Shown here: positions 8,562 to 22,419 of the stretch, in pieces
How positions within the stretch are numbered: position 1 is the stretch's first letter
Layout: every line of letters begins with the position of its first letter
Origin: Trichomonas vaginalis G3
Taxonomy: Eukaryota; Parabasalia; Trichomonadida; Trichomonadidae
Assembly (NCBI RefSeq): GCF_026262505.1
Contig: NC_067206.1
Span: 20,915,319 to 20,979,318 of the forward strand
Direction of reading: 5' to 3'
DNA: 64,000 nucleotides
Program-made: the position numbers and the translations under genes
Notes under the pieces: model-generated
Seen by the model: the letters and a program-made list of their open reading frames with translations, nothing else
Told to the model about the DNA's origin: nothing
Databases searched by the model: none

Positions 8562-8773
8562 AGTGATGTTGAAACCTTGATATTTCCTCGAAATTTCTAC
8601 AAAACATATATTAGACATAAAGCATATATCTTATTTTATTAAGAATGTTGAATAATAATATTATTAAATATTAAGCTTTAAAAAAGCTAATTAAATTCAA
8701 AAATGAATATATATTATTATTGGATAAATATTAATCAGAACAAATGATTTTTTTATTAATGCTATGTAATAAA
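8562..8773. other. AT-rich stretch between protease fragment and transposon
   Basis: About 210 bp of very AT-rich sequence without a convincing frame. A weak continuation (VETLIFPRNF) follows the protease stop in the same frame. The first 23 bases before it (8539-8561) match the reverse complement of 2790-2812 with one mismatch. Confidence 0.4.
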
Positions 8774-11173
8774 CAGAAATTCATCAAAAGTGACAGCTCT
8801 CAATTTTTGACATTTGTAAATTCTAAATTGAATGAGAAAAATGAAATAACACTAAGCATAATACAATATTCTAGATTTAATTATAATTAGGAAAAAGTTA
8901 GTTTTGAGAGTACTTTTCATAGGCATATAGAATGAAATCTTCTGAAAAATAATATCACATAAACTCATATTATTTTCTAATATATAACTATTTTATATAA
9001 AAATCAAATTCAATGATCTTAAAAGCGAAGGATAAACCTCAAAATTTACGAATATAATGAGTGGGAATATAATGCTTATCTATCATAAAACCATATGAAA
9101 TATCAATTTTTGCTTTACGCCTAATTTTTGACGACAATTAGCAAAAAATGTTAAATGTTAACACTCAGTCCATTTGAATATGAAAAATAAAATTGACTTT
9201 GATTAAATGTTTTTATTTATCATGCAATTCTTCTTGCGACCAAAGATTTGAATAAAAGTTCAAAAAATAAGATAGCTTAAAAAATAATATACGGTAGTGT
9301 TTACTAATAGATGAATAGTATATAAATTCTATTAAAATGGATTTGATCCAAAAAAATATATAAAATTTGATCATAAATAAAATCGTTTTAAATTACTTCT
9401 TCATTTAAATTATAACAATTATTTTTTTTTTATTTATCATCCACATTCAAATTTGAATCTTATCACAAAAGAAGGACCACTTTTATGACTACTGCCAAAT
9501 CTATAAACAGAGAATGGCTATTTGAAGCTAAAAGAAGAATAGAAGAAGGTGAATATTACAAAAGTGTGGGAAAGGAAGTTGAATTGGAAAATGGTAAAAT
9601 TAAATTGAATGTTGCCGAAAATACAATAAGAAGAGCATTTCAACTTCAAGAAATCGAATTACCAAAAGTTAGTCGCGGCAGAAAACCAAATCCACCAACA
9701 TTTGAACAAAAACAATTAATTAATTCTTGTGTTTCACAATATAAAGGAGGAATTTCAAAAACTTATTTATTGATTAAAAGGTTTCAAAATATTGTTCAAA
9801 ATCCCGATTGTGAGAAAGAAAAAGAAGAAATTGCAAAAGAATTTGAAAATATAGAAGATTTGACAAAAGATCAAATTTTTGACAATTTACAAAAAATAAA
9901 GCCTCATCAAGTGGAAAAATTTATGATGGAATCAGGTTTATCTTCAAAAAGAGATTACAAACCAGCAGATCCACCTACCAAATATCGTGCCATATCAAAG
10001 AATTTGATATGGCACTGCGATATTCATTACCTTCACGGTAATGTTTCTTTTCCATTCTTTGCCATATTGAATGATATGACACGTAAAGTTCTCAAAACTA
10101 AATTATTGAAAAACAAGTCTTCCAACTCAACAGCGAATATTTTAAGAAAACTTTTAGAGGAGTTTATCCCTTACTGCATCTGGACCGATAACGGCGGTGA
10201 AAACCGCGGTGAATTCGGCCAGGTTATGCAGGAAAACGGAATAGTTTGGAAGCACACCTTGCCGTATATGCCAAGACAGAACGGCAAGGTGGAGCGCCTG
10301 TGGCCAAGCTTAGAAAAGTTTTTGCCAGACGAGTTGGATGATATTCAACAAATCAAGGACTCAGTTCAGCAGTTCATTGAAAAATACAACAATACACCAC
10401 ATTTATCTCTCGATATTAATCCAAAAACGAATAGTAATTACACTCCTAACGAATTATTCGAAGTTTCAAAATTTTGGTACGAGCCAGAAATGCAAAAATG
10501 GGAGTTATATATCAAAGAGGAATGGGTTTTAGCAAAATTTGAATAATTACATCATTTTAAATGACTTCTAAACAATTTTATTTATGATCAAATTTTATAT
10601 ATCTTTTTGGATCAAATCCATTTTAATAGAATTTATATACTATTCATCTATTAGTAAACACTACCGTATATTATTTTTAAGCTATCTTATTTTTTGAAAT
10701 TTTATTCAAATCTTTGGTCGCAAGAAGAATTGCATGATAAATAAAAACATTTAATCAAAGTCAATTTTATTTTTCATATTCAAATGGACTGAGTGTTAAC
10801 ATTTAACATTTTTTGCTAATTGTCGTCAAAAATTAGGCGTAAAGCAAAAATTGATATTTCATATGGTTTTATGATAGATAAGCATTATATTCCCACTCAT
10901 TATATTCGTAAATTTTGAGGTTTATCCTTCGCTTTTAAGATCATTGAATTTGATTTTTATATAAAATAGTTATATATTAGAAAATAATATGAGTTTATGT
11001 GATATTATTTTTCAGAAGATTTTGTGTTCTTCTTCAAAATTTTATTTTTTATTAAAAAGAATCTTTACGAAATATACATTTACTTTAATTAATATTTAAA
11101 AACGTGCTCTATCAAAAGTTCCAAAAATTCAATATTATAGCTTTTCTGAGGTGTCACTTTTGATGAATTTCTG
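8774..11173 (+). mobile_element. DDE transposon, copy 2, complete
   Basis: Same 2.4 kb element as 1-2400, with both outer 22-bp ends and both inner arms. It differs from copy 1 by a few homopolymer-length changes in the left arm and leader. Both flanks are visible here: protease catalytic piece on the left, protease C-terminal part on the right. Confidence 0.8.
9485..10546 (+). CDS. DDE transposase, copy 2
   Basis: 353 residues, identical in protein sequence to the gene at 712-1773, with the same D179, D235, E270 core. The leader upstream has a T-run change (the GA in the TTTTTGATTTTT stretch is lost) but the initiator-like TCACA is kept. Confidence 0.85.
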   Translation: MTTAKSINREWLFEAKRRIEEGEYYKSVGKEVELENGKIKLNVAENTIRRAFQLQEIELPKVSRGRKPNPPTFEQKQLINSCVSQYKGGISKTYLLIKRFQNIVQNPDCEKEKEEIAKEFENIEDLTKDQIFDNLQKIKPHQVEKFMMESGLSSKRDYKPADPPTKYRAISKNLIWHCDIHYLHGNVSFPFFAILNDMTRKVLKTKLLKNKSSNSTANILRKLLEEFIPYCIWTDNGGENRGEFGQVMQENGIVWKHTLPYMPRQNGKVERLWPSLEKFLPDELDDIQQIKDSVQQFIEKYNNTPHLSLDINPKTNSNYTPNELFEVSKFWYEPEMQKWELYIKEEWVLAKFE

Positions 11174-13881
11174 TTTTCAACACTAGACAAAAACAATTAT
11201 ATTAGATGCACATGATTAACATCTCTTGGTCTGATGATGTTTTTCAATTAAAAGATTATTATATACAGTTGAATTTACAAAATTCTTAATTCATAATTGC
11301 ATGGCACAAGAGAGGTATGATCTGCTTATATGTTAATGATAGATATACCATATTATTTCCATTACTATAAATAACTTAAAGAAATATATCTTCTAAGTGT
11401 ATTTTTTGTTCAATTTTGTTTGAAAAAAAAATTAAAACGCATTTCTTATCTTGTTTAGCTTTGATAAGTTGGATTAAATAATATTACTAAATACAAATCA
11501 TGATAACAATTATATATCCATGCTAAATGCCTGAAGATCTGGTGAAAATATTGAGATATGCCTCACTTCCATCATTTCGTCTTACCACATAAAAATATGT
11601 GATTTTTAAAACAAGTTAGCTGATATGCTTTTAACAAAACCGAATCAAAAGTATTCAAAAAAATCTGAAATTGTAAAATATCTTAATCAAAAATAAAGGG
11701 TTGATCTTCATTTTCGGGATTTCAAAAAAATTTGGAATTTCACCTCCCAAACACACAGATTGTCCAGTTCATTGGCATAGAGAATATCCGATTTCCAGTG
11801 TTTTACTCTGAATCTTATTAGTTAAATACCGAATTTCGAACATAAATTCATCAAAATCGAATAAAGAGACTACCAAAAACGACACAAATATAATCAAGTC
11901 ACAATCATTTAACAGGAACTCCTTAAATGAAGATTTTTACAATTTTAATCTCTATATTTTAGAAAAAAATATGCTCAGTCACAAACACAATTACTATGTT
12001 ATGGAACAAGGCATTGACACTCGAATCTCTGGCCAATTCGAGGAACATCCAAAATTTCAATAATCTTATCCCACAGAATCCATAGCCCAAAAACTTTAAT
12101 TTGCATAGTACATTTGAAGACGAATAATATTAGTCCAATTTTTTTTAACTTTGAAATTTTCAAAGATACAAAATTTATTACATTTAGAATTAATGCATTA
12201 ATATATGCATTTGTTCCGTACCGAAAATGAACTTTACAAAAAGTGACATGAAAAGTCTTAATTACATTAAAGCCAAATGTAAACTTCATTGAGAAAAAGC
12301 AGTTTTGTCTCGTATTCAACGTAAAATCTTCAAAAGAAGACTAAACAAAAAGTGCTACACTGATAACAAAGATGAATTTCACATGGAACGCGATGATTCA
12401 ATAACTGCAGAGTTGCGACATACAATTGCGGAAAATGTATGGACAACCACATGTAATGGTGGAGAACCATCGTATCTTTCAGAGGTCGAATTACTTGATT
12501 TTTATGGTGAAATCAATCAAAGAGCAAAAGGTCTTGCATGTGAAAAGGTAATCGAAGCTTATCAGATTGCCTACGAATTACTGGAGTATAGATACAGCAG
12601 AGCTTTATATCTAGCTGGCCTTGTTCATCCAGACGAATTTCCAACAAGAGGAAAAAGAATTGTTTACTTCGCTAGAAGTATATCTCCCCTCAAGATCATG
12701 GTTAAACAGAGTTTGCTCTGATCTCAACATTGAGATCAAAAGCTCAAAAGAAAATGAGGAAAAACGAGCAAAGTACTGTAACACAGCAACAGTTGCTAAC
12801 TTCTTACATTAATTTCAGTATACGGCAGGAATTGATCCATGGAATAAGTGGAGTATTTATGAAACATCTCTGCTTCATCAAAGCGTTACAAAGTTATCTG
12901 CACTGAAAGCAACCCTCCTTTAACCAAAGAAGAGCATGAATTTGTGCTTGTTACTAGTATCTTCCCATATAATTCTGAAGGATACCGGATGAAACCATTT
13001 ATTATTGTTCCAGGAATATAAAATTGTTCACAGGAACTCCGCTCCGTGAGAGCATTCCTTACAGGACAATCTTATGGATGGATGACAAAGAAGATATGGG
13101 ATATCTTTAATTTAACTTTTATTATCGAAATCCAGAGATATCGCTCAAGTCTTGATGCTATCACAGCAGCTCAGCATAATATCGTATTCGGTGATAATCA
13201 TATCAGCCGAGTAAGTTATTTTACTTGCAAACTTTTGAGTCTCTTCAGAATTGAACTCTTGACATTTCCAGCTTACTGCACAGTAGTTCTCCAGTTATTT
13301 GATGTAGGATGTGCAGCATCTTTGAGATCAAAGAATAACAGGTTAAAATATGTTCCGCTTTACACATATGAGCAAGATAATTTATCAAATACCCCAAAAC
13401 CAAGGTTAAAAATTGTAAGAATTTTAATTGATGCTTGTGATTAAGTCAATGCATCAGTATGGTATTCATCCGTGGAACCCAGATAAAGCCTTATCCAACG
13501 AATTAACAAACAAAACATCAAACGCAATACCAAATCCCACATATATATTTAATTCTTCTTGCAAAAAATTAACATCTGACGCCGAATTACTTAAAATTGC
13601 GCAATTTGAAGCAATCAAATTCAAACATTAAATCAAGCACTGATAGTTATTGTAACAAATATTTCGAATTATTTAGATTATTATCCTCCAAATACAAAAA
13701 TTCTCAGCAAAGGGATGAAATTGAGTCAATTTAATGGAGCAAAACGAAGTGAGGTGAAATTCACCACTTTGACACCTCGTATTTTTCAGATATATCGATT
13801 AATATTGAGTTTTATTGGGATGGAAAACATACTGAAAAACCTGCAATATCAACACCTTTTTATATAATATTGAATAAATAA
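11174..13881 (+). pseudogene. ubiquitin-specific protease C-terminal part, frameshifted (copy 2)
   Basis: Same as 2401-5106. It differs by a base at the CAACCCTCC site and one extra G near 13,100, which opens a 132-codon frame (13,046-13,444) that begins MRAFLTGQSYGWMTKKIWDI. Other frameshifts remain. Confidence 0.55.
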
Positions 13882-14904
13882 AAATTTGTTTTTATTTTCC
13901 AAAAAGATATATGATACATTTTTATTATACAGGTTAAAAACTGTCTAGCTTTTGCTTTTAGTGCTCGACCAGAGGCATACATTGAAAATACAATCCTCTC
14001 CATGGTTTTTGTGTAGGATCTGATCTTCTCAAAACGATGATATTGACTATTATTATATGAATTGAATGTATTTATGAATATTTCGAAATTTTAATATAAA
14101 TAATTTATTAAAAATAAAAATTGAACGTAAGTACAAAAAATATAATTTGAAAGCAAATTAAAAATTAACGATACGATAATTTGGAACTTTTACCTTTTGC
14201 CAATAAATATAAAAATAAAATTTTGGGAATTGGAACTTAAGAGTAGAGAGACCTTTGTTGATATGTATGAGGCTATGTATTTATGTGTAGATCTGAGTAA
14301 GCTTGGTTATCATATAGCGGTTTCTGATGAAATTGAGAACCTCGGAGACCCAAGACCTTTGTTGATATGTATGAGGCTATGTATTTGTGCGTAGTCATTA
14401 AACCCATTCTTGCAAATTAGAATATTATTTTATTTGTTATATTGAGCTTTCTTCCTGATAATTTGCATATCTTCAAAATCATTAAAGTAAGTAAAATCAG
14501 TTGTTTTTTCGGTGATTAATCTTAATTCTTCGCATTATATTTCTTTTTTTTGAAAAATCTTACTGTTTGGGGAAATTCTCTTTGCGAAATCTGTTGGCCT
14601 GAGGATTATCTGGTTGAATAAAAATATGTTCAATTCCCCTTTCGCATAATAATTAATGAAATTGTGTTTTATTTTCGAGAGTGTGCAAAACGTTCCCACT
14701 TCTTGAGAGGTACGTTTTGCAAATTTTTTTCTTTCATACATAGAAGATTTTTGGAAGATGATTGATCTCTACATGATATTATATCATATTTCTACATTGA
14801 GTCCTTAACAATATTAAATTGCAGGGTTTTCAAATCAAAAAACTAACTTTCGCTCTTTCAGGTCAAATCAGCAAGGCTCTTCTATATAGGTGTTGGATAT
14901 ATTA

Positions 14905-15105
14905 TCAAACTGAAATGAAACTTTCCAGAGATGTCCATAAAATTATTTTGCAAAACATCCCTCTCAAAAAGTGGGAACGTTTTTGCAATTTTTCTTTATT
15001 TTTTGTACCATTATCGGTCCATAGAGCGAAATGGGGACCAGGTATTGTGCTTAATGCACGTTTGAGTACATTTGTTGTATACTCTGCAGTTTTCTGAGAA
15101 AAAGA
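14905..15105 (-). pseudogene. second rve-type integrase remnant (copy 2)
   Basis: Open - strand frame of about 66 codons with GPHFALWTDNGTKN, as in the first unit but without the one-base loss. Stops bound it on both sides. Confidence 0.5.
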
Positions 15106-15636
15106 TTATGAGTGATCTCGTTTTTTCTTAAAGTCATTTTTTTCTTATCAAAAAAAATTAAAATTACGTAAAACTATGACAAAATTACGTAATTCACAAT
15201 TTTAATGCTGAAAAATAGGAATATAAGCTTATAATACTACAGGTAGATTGAGCATCGATGCGCGCTAATGCCAACATGATTAATTTGAGTCGGTTTTATA
15301 TATTATTGGAAATTAATCACAAATTGTCCATGAATATAAGTTATATTCTTCGATATTATGAGTTAATGAAGGCTACAATATTTGTAATCATGATTGGCTA
15401 GTTAAAATCTATTAGAATAAAAGAAATTGTAATTTAATAATATTGAATTGACATTTTAAATAATTTGAGGTCTAATCCATTATGAGTATGGTTATTACAG
15501 GTCACTTATTATTATTCTTTGATATACAAAGAGTTAAAACGATTTGGTAATGAGATATTGTAGAAAATAAAAATAACTGTAATCTATTGAAACTGATAAA
15601 AAAAATTAAATCCATTTATTTTTTATTCATATGTTA

Positions 15637-15984
15637 TTATTGATGAGAATTAGATTCATTTAAAATTGAATACATATTTTTGAGAGAGTCAAAAATTTCA
15701 GGATCGATTTCATCTTCGCATTCATCCAAATATATTCTAAGCTCGGAATTTTCAAATGCATTCAAAATATTGGCAAAGTTTTCTTTACAAGAAGAGTTAA
15801 ATAAAATTTCTTGTAAACAATTAATAATAAATTTTGGGTTAAATTCAACAAAATCCGAAAGAATTTCAAACACCTTTTCAAATTTGTCATTAAATATCGA
15901 AAGGGATATTGAATCTTTTATGATAATAGCGATGAGGATATTTATCAAAATTTCCTTATTTTTGAAGAGTGCGGGATAAATTTG
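15637..15984 (-). CDS. ARM/HEAT-like C-terminal fragment (copy 2)
   Basis: Identical in protein to 6859-7206, without a start codon, ending against the palindrome block. Confidence 0.45.
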   Translation of the reverse strand, partial: QIYPALFKNKEILINILIAIIIKDSISLSIFNDKFEKVFEILSDFVEFNPKFIINCLQEILFNSSCKENFANILNAFENSELRIYLDECEDEIDPEIFDSLKNMYSILNESNSHQ

Positions 15985-15989
15985 TCAAG

Positions 15990-16893
15990 TGTCACTTTTC
16001 AATAACCTTAAATTACGCTGTTCTAATTTTTTAAAAAATAACCTTAAATTATATTTGAAGAAATTATGTCTATGATATATGTTTTATTCTAGAATCTTGG
16101 AGTTTTCATGCACTACACAAGAGCTCCAAGGTTCCAAGAGTGAATGCTCAATAGCAATTATAGAGATGTACCTTTTCAAAATGACTTTTACTGATTAAAT
16201 TTAATCAATAGAAGACATTTTGAAAAGGTACCTCTACAATTAGATATACAAGAGATTCAAAGCTTCATTTCAGATAGATTTGAAACTTTGAAACTCTTGG
16301 TAGATTTTGAGTGAATGCTGACAATCATCTTTGAGAAGGTTTTCTTAAAGAAAACTTCTCAAAGAGGTTTCTCAGGAGCCCTGAGGCTCCCTTTCGTAAT
16401 GATTGGGAGCCTTGGGGCTCCTGAGACGAAGAATGGCTTCGCCGAATCTTTGATCAGCAGAGGCCAAATGAAAAGGCCTCTGCTGATGGATTCTCAGGAG
16501 CCCTGAGGCTCCCTTTCGTAATGATTGGGAGCCTTGGGGCTCCTGCAGCAGAGTATCGCTCCGCTCCATTAATTTTTTTTAAAAAAAAGTGCCGTGTGGC
16601 AAATTTGTCCTGTTCCCTCTCCTAACACATAACTCCACAACTACCCAAGTACTATATTGCCACTCCTTCCCGCATTGCATTTGAGAAACATTAAAAGTGG
16701 CGACAAGTGCACTTGCCATGGCATATTGTTGCGCGTATATACTACTTCTAATGAAAGAAGCAGTATATACGCGCAATTCGAGTGAGATTGCAGCAGAAAG
16801 TCGAGAAGAGAGCCCTTTCTTAAGGTTAGGACTCCCTTCTCGACTTTATTATACAATGAAATATAAATCATAGTATATTTTTGTCACTTTTCA
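15990..16893. repeat. palindrome chain block (copy 2, short form)
   Basis: As 7212-8357 but with only two copies of the first 122-bp hairpin (starts 16,370 and 16,492), which accounts for the ~240-bp shorter unit. The perfect palindrome at its middle has lost one C (AAAACTTCTC). Bounded by TGTCACTTTTCA at 15,990 and 16,882. Confidence 0.8.
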
Positions 16894-17097
16894 CATCGTA
16901 TTACCCCGATAGAAACAAAACAAAACGACTTTCTTGATATATCAATAAATGGCACGGATAATTTATTGGATGCATTGGAAAAATATTTTAATACATATCC
17001 TATTGAGCAAAATCGATTTCAAAAAGATGAAATATTAGAATGGCCCAAGTATTTAATCATACAATTAAACTTTCGTAAGACGAAATGGTGGAAGTGA
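16882..17097 (+). pseudogene. ubiquitin-specific protease catalytic piece (copy 2)
   Basis: Same 72-codon frame as 8346-8561, from the boundary repeat to TGA. Confidence 0.7.
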
Positions 17098-17309
17098 AGT
17101 GATGTTGAAACCTTGATATTTCCTCGAAATTTCTACAAAACATATATTAGACATAAAGCATATATCTTATTTTATTAAGAATGTTGAATAATAATATTAT
17201 TAAATATTAAGCTTTAAAAAAGCTAATTAAATTCAAAAATGAATATATATTATTATTGGATAAATATTAATCAGAACAAATGATTTTTTTATTAATGCTA
17301 TGTAATAAA

Positions 17310-19711
17310 CAGAAATTCATCAAAAGTGACAGCTCTCAATTTTTGACATTTGTAAATTCTAAATTGAATGAGAAAAATGAAATAACACTAAGCATAATAC
17401 AATATTCTAGATTTAATTATAATTAGGAAAAAGTTAGTTTTGAGAGTACTTTTCATAGGCATATAGAATGAAATCTTCTGAAAAATAATATCACATAAAC
17501 TCATATTATTTTCTAATATATAACTATTTTATATAAAAATCAAATTCAATGATCTTAAAAGCGAAGGATAAACCTCAAAATTTACGAATATAATGAGTGG
17601 GAATATAATGCTTATCTATCATAAAACCATATGAAATATCAATTTTTGCTTTACGCCTAATTTTTGACGACAATTAGCAAAAAATGTTAAATGTTAACAC
17701 TCAGTCCATTTGAATATGAAAAATAAAATTGACTTTGATTAAATGTTTTTATTTATCATGCAATTCTTCTTGCGACCAAAGATTTGAATAAAAGTTCAAA
17801 AAATAAGATAGCTTAAAAAATAATATACGGTAGTGTTTACTAATAGATGAATAGTATATAAATTCTATTAAAATGGATTTGATCCAAAAAAATATATAAA
17901 ATTTGATCATAAATAAAATCGTTTTAAATTACTTCTTCATTTAAATTATAACAATTATTTTTGATTTTTATTTATCATCCACATTCAAATTTGAATCTTA
18001 TCACAAAAGAAGGACCACTTTTATGACTACTGCCAAATCTATAAACAGAGAATGGCTATTTGAAGCTAAAAGAAGAATAGAAGAAGGTGAATATTACAAA
18101 AGTGTGGGAAAGGAAGTTGAATTGGAAAATGGTAAAATTAAATTGAATGTTGCCGAAAATACAATAAGAAGAGCATTTCAACTTCAAGAAATCGAATTAC
18201 CAAAAGTTAGTCGCGGCAGAAAACCAAATCCACCAACATTTGAACAAAAACAATTAATTAATTCTTGTGTTTCACAATATAAAGGAGGAATTTCAAAAAC
18301 TTATTTATTGATTAAAAGGTTTCAAAATATTGTTCAAAATCCCGATTGTGAGAAAGAAAAAGAAGAAATTGCAAAAGAATTTGAAAATATAGAAGATTTG
18401 ACAAAAGATCAAATTTTTGACAATTTACAAAAAATAAAGCCTCATCAAGTGGAAAAATTTATGATGGAATCAGGTTTATCTTCAAAAAGAGATTACAAAC
18501 CAGCAGATCCACCTACCAAATATCGTGCCATATCAAAGAATTTGATATGGCACTGCGATATTCATTACCTTCACGGTAATGTTTCTTTTCCATTCTTTGC
18601 CATATTGAATGATATGACACGTAAAGTTCTCAAAACTAAATTATTGAAAAACAAGTCTTCCAACTCAACAGCGAATATTTTAAGAAAACTTTTAGAGGAG
18701 TTTATCCCTTACTGCATCTGGACCGATAACGGCGGTGAAAACCGCGGTGAATTCGGCCAGGTTATGCAGGAAAACGGAATAGTTTGGAAGCACACCTTGC
18801 CGTATATGCCAAGACAGAACGGCAAGGTGGAGCGCCTGTGGCCAAGCTTAGAAAAGTTTTTGCCAGACGAGTTGGATGATATTCAACAAATCAAGGACTC
18901 AGTTCAGCAGTTCATTGAAAAATACAACAATACTCCACATTTATCTCTCGATATTAATCCAAAAACGAATAGTAATTACACTCCTAACGAATTATTCGAA
19001 GTTTCAAAATTTTGGTACGAGCCAGAAATGCAAAAATGGGAGTTATATATCAAAGAGGAATGGGTTTTAGCAAAATTTGAATAATTACATCATTTTAAAT
19101 GACTTCTAAACAATTTTATTTATGATCAAATTTTATATATCTTTTTGGATCAAATCCATTTTAATAGAATTTATATACTATTCATCTATTAGTAAACACT
19201 ACCGTATATTATTTTTAAGCTATCTTATTTTTTGAAATTTTATTCAAATCTTTGGTCGCAAGAAGAATTGCATGATAAATAAAAACATTTAATCAAAGTC
19301 AATTTTATTTTTCATATTCAAATGGACTGAGTGTTAACATTTAACATTTTTTGCTAATTGTCGTCAAAAATTAGGCGTAAAGCAAAAATTGATATTTCAT
19401 ATGGTTTTATGATAGATAAGCATTATATTCCCACTCATTATATTCGTAAATTTTGAGGTTTATCCTTCGCTTTTAAGATCATTGAATTTGATTTTTATAT
19501 AAAATAGTTATATATTAGAAAATAATATGAGTTTATGTGATATTATTTTTCAGAAGATTTTGTGTTCTTCTTCAAAATTTTATTTTTTATTAAAAAGAAT
19601 CTTTACAAAATATACATTTACTTTAATTAATATTTAAAAACGTGCTCTATCAAAAGTTCCAAAAATTCAATATTATAGCTTTTCTGAGGTGTCACTTTTG
19701 ATGAATTTCTG
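17310..19711 (+). mobile_element. DDE transposon, copy 3, complete
   Basis: As 1-2400. Distinguishing bases: A for G near 19,606 in the right end region and T for A at 18,934 inside the gene. Confidence 0.8.
18023..19084 (+). CDS. DDE transposase, copy 3
   Basis: 353 residues, identical protein to the other copies. One base differs at 18,934 (ACA to ACT, both Thr), so the only difference seen between copies is silent. Confidence 0.85.
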   Translation: MTTAKSINREWLFEAKRRIEEGEYYKSVGKEVELENGKIKLNVAENTIRRAFQLQEIELPKVSRGRKPNPPTFEQKQLINSCVSQYKGGISKTYLLIKRFQNIVQNPDCEKEKEEIAKEFENIEDLTKDQIFDNLQKIKPHQVEKFMMESGLSSKRDYKPADPPTKYRAISKNLIWHCDIHYLHGNVSFPFFAILNDMTRKVLKTKLLKNKSSNSTANILRKLLEEFIPYCIWTDNGGENRGEFGQVMQENGIVWKHTLPYMPRQNGKVERLWPSLEKFLPDELDDIQQIKDSVQQFIEKYNNTPHLSLDINPKTNSNYTPNELFEVSKFWYEPEMQKWELYIKEEWVLAKFE

Positions 19712-22419
19712 TTTTCAACACTAGACAAAAACAATTATATTAGATGCACATGATTAACATCTCTTGGTCTGATGATGTTTTTCAATTAAAAGATTATTAT
19801 ATACAGTTGAATTTACAAAATTCTTAATTCATAATTGCATGGCACAAGAGAGGTATGATCTGCTTATATGTTAATGATAGATATACCATATTATTTCCAT
19901 TACTATAAATAACTTAAAGAAATATATCTTCTAAGTGTATTTTTTGTTCAATTTTGTTTGAAAAAAAAATTAAAACGCATTTCTTATCTTGTTTAGCTTT
20001 GATAAGTTGGATTAAATAATATTACTAAATACAAATCATGATAACAATTATATATCCATGCTAAATGCCTGAAGATCTGGTGAAAATATTGAGATATGCC
20101 TCACTTCCATCATTTCGTCTTACCACATAAAAATATGTGATTTTTAAAACAAGTTAGCTGATATGCTTTTAACAAAACCGAATCAAAAGTATTCAAAAAA
20201 ATCTGAAATTGTAAAATATCTTAATCAAAAATAAAGGGTTGATCTTCATTTTCGGGATTTCAAAAAAATTTGGAATTTCACCTCCCAAACACACAGATTG
20301 TCCAGTTCATTGGCATAGAGAATATCCGATTTCCAGTGTTTTACTCTGAATCTTATTAGTTAAATACCGAATTTCGAACATAAATTCATCAAAATCGAAT
20401 AAAGAGACTACCAAAAACGACACAAATATAATCAAGTCACAATCATTTAACAGGAACTCCTTAAATGAAGATTTTTACAATTTTAATCTCTATATTTTAG
20501 AAAAAAATATGCTCAGTCACAAACACAATTACTATGTTATGGAACAAGGCATTGACACTCGAATCTCTGGCCAATTCGAGGAACATCCAAAATTTCAATA
20601 ATCTTATCCCACAGAATCCATAGCCCAAAAACTTTAATTTGCATAGTACATTTGAAGACGAATAATATTAGTCCAATTTTTTTTAACTTTGAAATTTTCA
20701 AAGATACAAAATTTATTACATTTAGAATTAATGCATTAATATATGCATTTGTTCCGTACCGAAAATGAACTTTACAAAAAGTGACATGAAAAGTCTTAAT
20801 TACATTAAAGCCAAATGTAAACTTCATTGAGAAAAAGCAGTTTTGTCTCGTATTCAACGTAAAATCTTCAAAAGAAGACTAAACAAAAAGTGCTACACTG
20901 ATAACAAAGATGAATTTCACATGGAACGCGATGATTCAATAACTGCAGAGTTGCGACATACAATTGCGGAAAATGTATGGACAACCACATGTAATGGTGG
21001 AGAACCATCGTATCTTTCAGAGGTCGAATTACTTGATTTTTATGGTGAAATCAATCAAAGAGCAAAAGGTCTTGCATGTGAAAAGGTAATCGAAGCTTAT
21101 CAGATTGCCTACGAATTACTGGAGTATAGATACAGCAGAGCTTTATATCTAGCTGGCCTTGTTCATCCAGACGAATTTCCAACAAGAGGAAAAAGAATTG
21201 TTTACTTCGCTAGAAGTATATCTCCCCTCAAGATCATGGTTAAACAGAGTTTGCTCTGATCTCAACATTGAGATCAAAAGCTCAAAAGAAAATGAGGAAA
21301 AACGAGCAAAGTACTGTAACACAGCAACAGTTGCTAACTTCTTACATTAATTTCAGTATACGGCAGGAATTGATCCATGGAATAAGTGGAGTATTTATGA
21401 AACATCTCTGCTTCATCAAAGCGTTACAAAGTTATCTGCACTGAAAGCAACCCTCCTTTAACCAAAGAAGAGCATGAATTTGTGCTTGTTACTAGTATCT
21501 TCCCATATAATTCTGAAGGATACCGGATGAAACCATTTATTATTGTTCCAGGAATATAAAATTGTTCACAGGAACTCCGCTCCGTGAGAGCATTCCTTAC
21601 AGGACAATCTTATGGATGGATGACAAAGAAGATATGGGATATCTTTAATTTAACTTTTATTATCGAAATCCAGAGATATCGCTCAAGTCTTGATGCTATC
21701 ACAGCAGCTCAGCATAATATCGTATTCGGTGATAATCATATCAGCCGAGTAAGTTATTTTACTTGCAAACTTTTGAGTCTCTTCAGAATTGAACTCTTGA
21801 CATTTCCAGCTTACTGCACAGTAGTTCTCCAGTTATTTGATGTAGGATGTGCAGCATCTTTGAGATCAAAGAATAACAGGTTAAAATATGTTCCGCTTTA
21901 CACATATGAGCAAGATAATTTATCAAATACCCCAAAACCAAGGTTAAAAATTGTAAGAATTTTAATTGATGCTTGTGATTAAGTCAATGCATCAGTATGG
22001 TATTCATCCGTGGAACCCAGATAAAGCCTTATCCAACGAATTAACAAACAAAACATCAAACGCAATACCAAATCCCACATATATATTTAATTCTTCTTGC
22101 AAAAAATTAACATCTGACGCCGAATTACTTAAAATTGCGCAATTTGAAGCAATCAAATTCAAACATTAAATCAAGCACTGATAGTTATTGTAACAAATAT
22201 TTCGAATTATTTAGATTATTATCCTCCAAATACAAAAATTCTCAGCAAAGGGATGAAATTGAGTCAATTTAATGGAGCAAAACGAAGTGAGGTGAAATTC
22301 ACCACTTTGACACCTCGTATTTTTCAGATATATCGATTAATATTGAGTTTTATTGGGATGGAAAACATACTGAAAAACCTGCAATATCAACACCTTTTTA
22401 TATAATATTGAATAAATAA
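19712..22419 (+). pseudogene. ubiquitin-specific protease C-terminal part, frameshifted (copy 3)
   Basis: As the second copy (11,174-13,881), with the same frameshifts. Confidence 0.55.

Noticed and set aside
14819-15097. Forward 92-codon frame (MQGFQIKKLTF...) and its copies
   Set aside because: The reverse strand of the same bases carries the WTDNG integrase signature; the forward frame has no family signature and is treated as a shadow.
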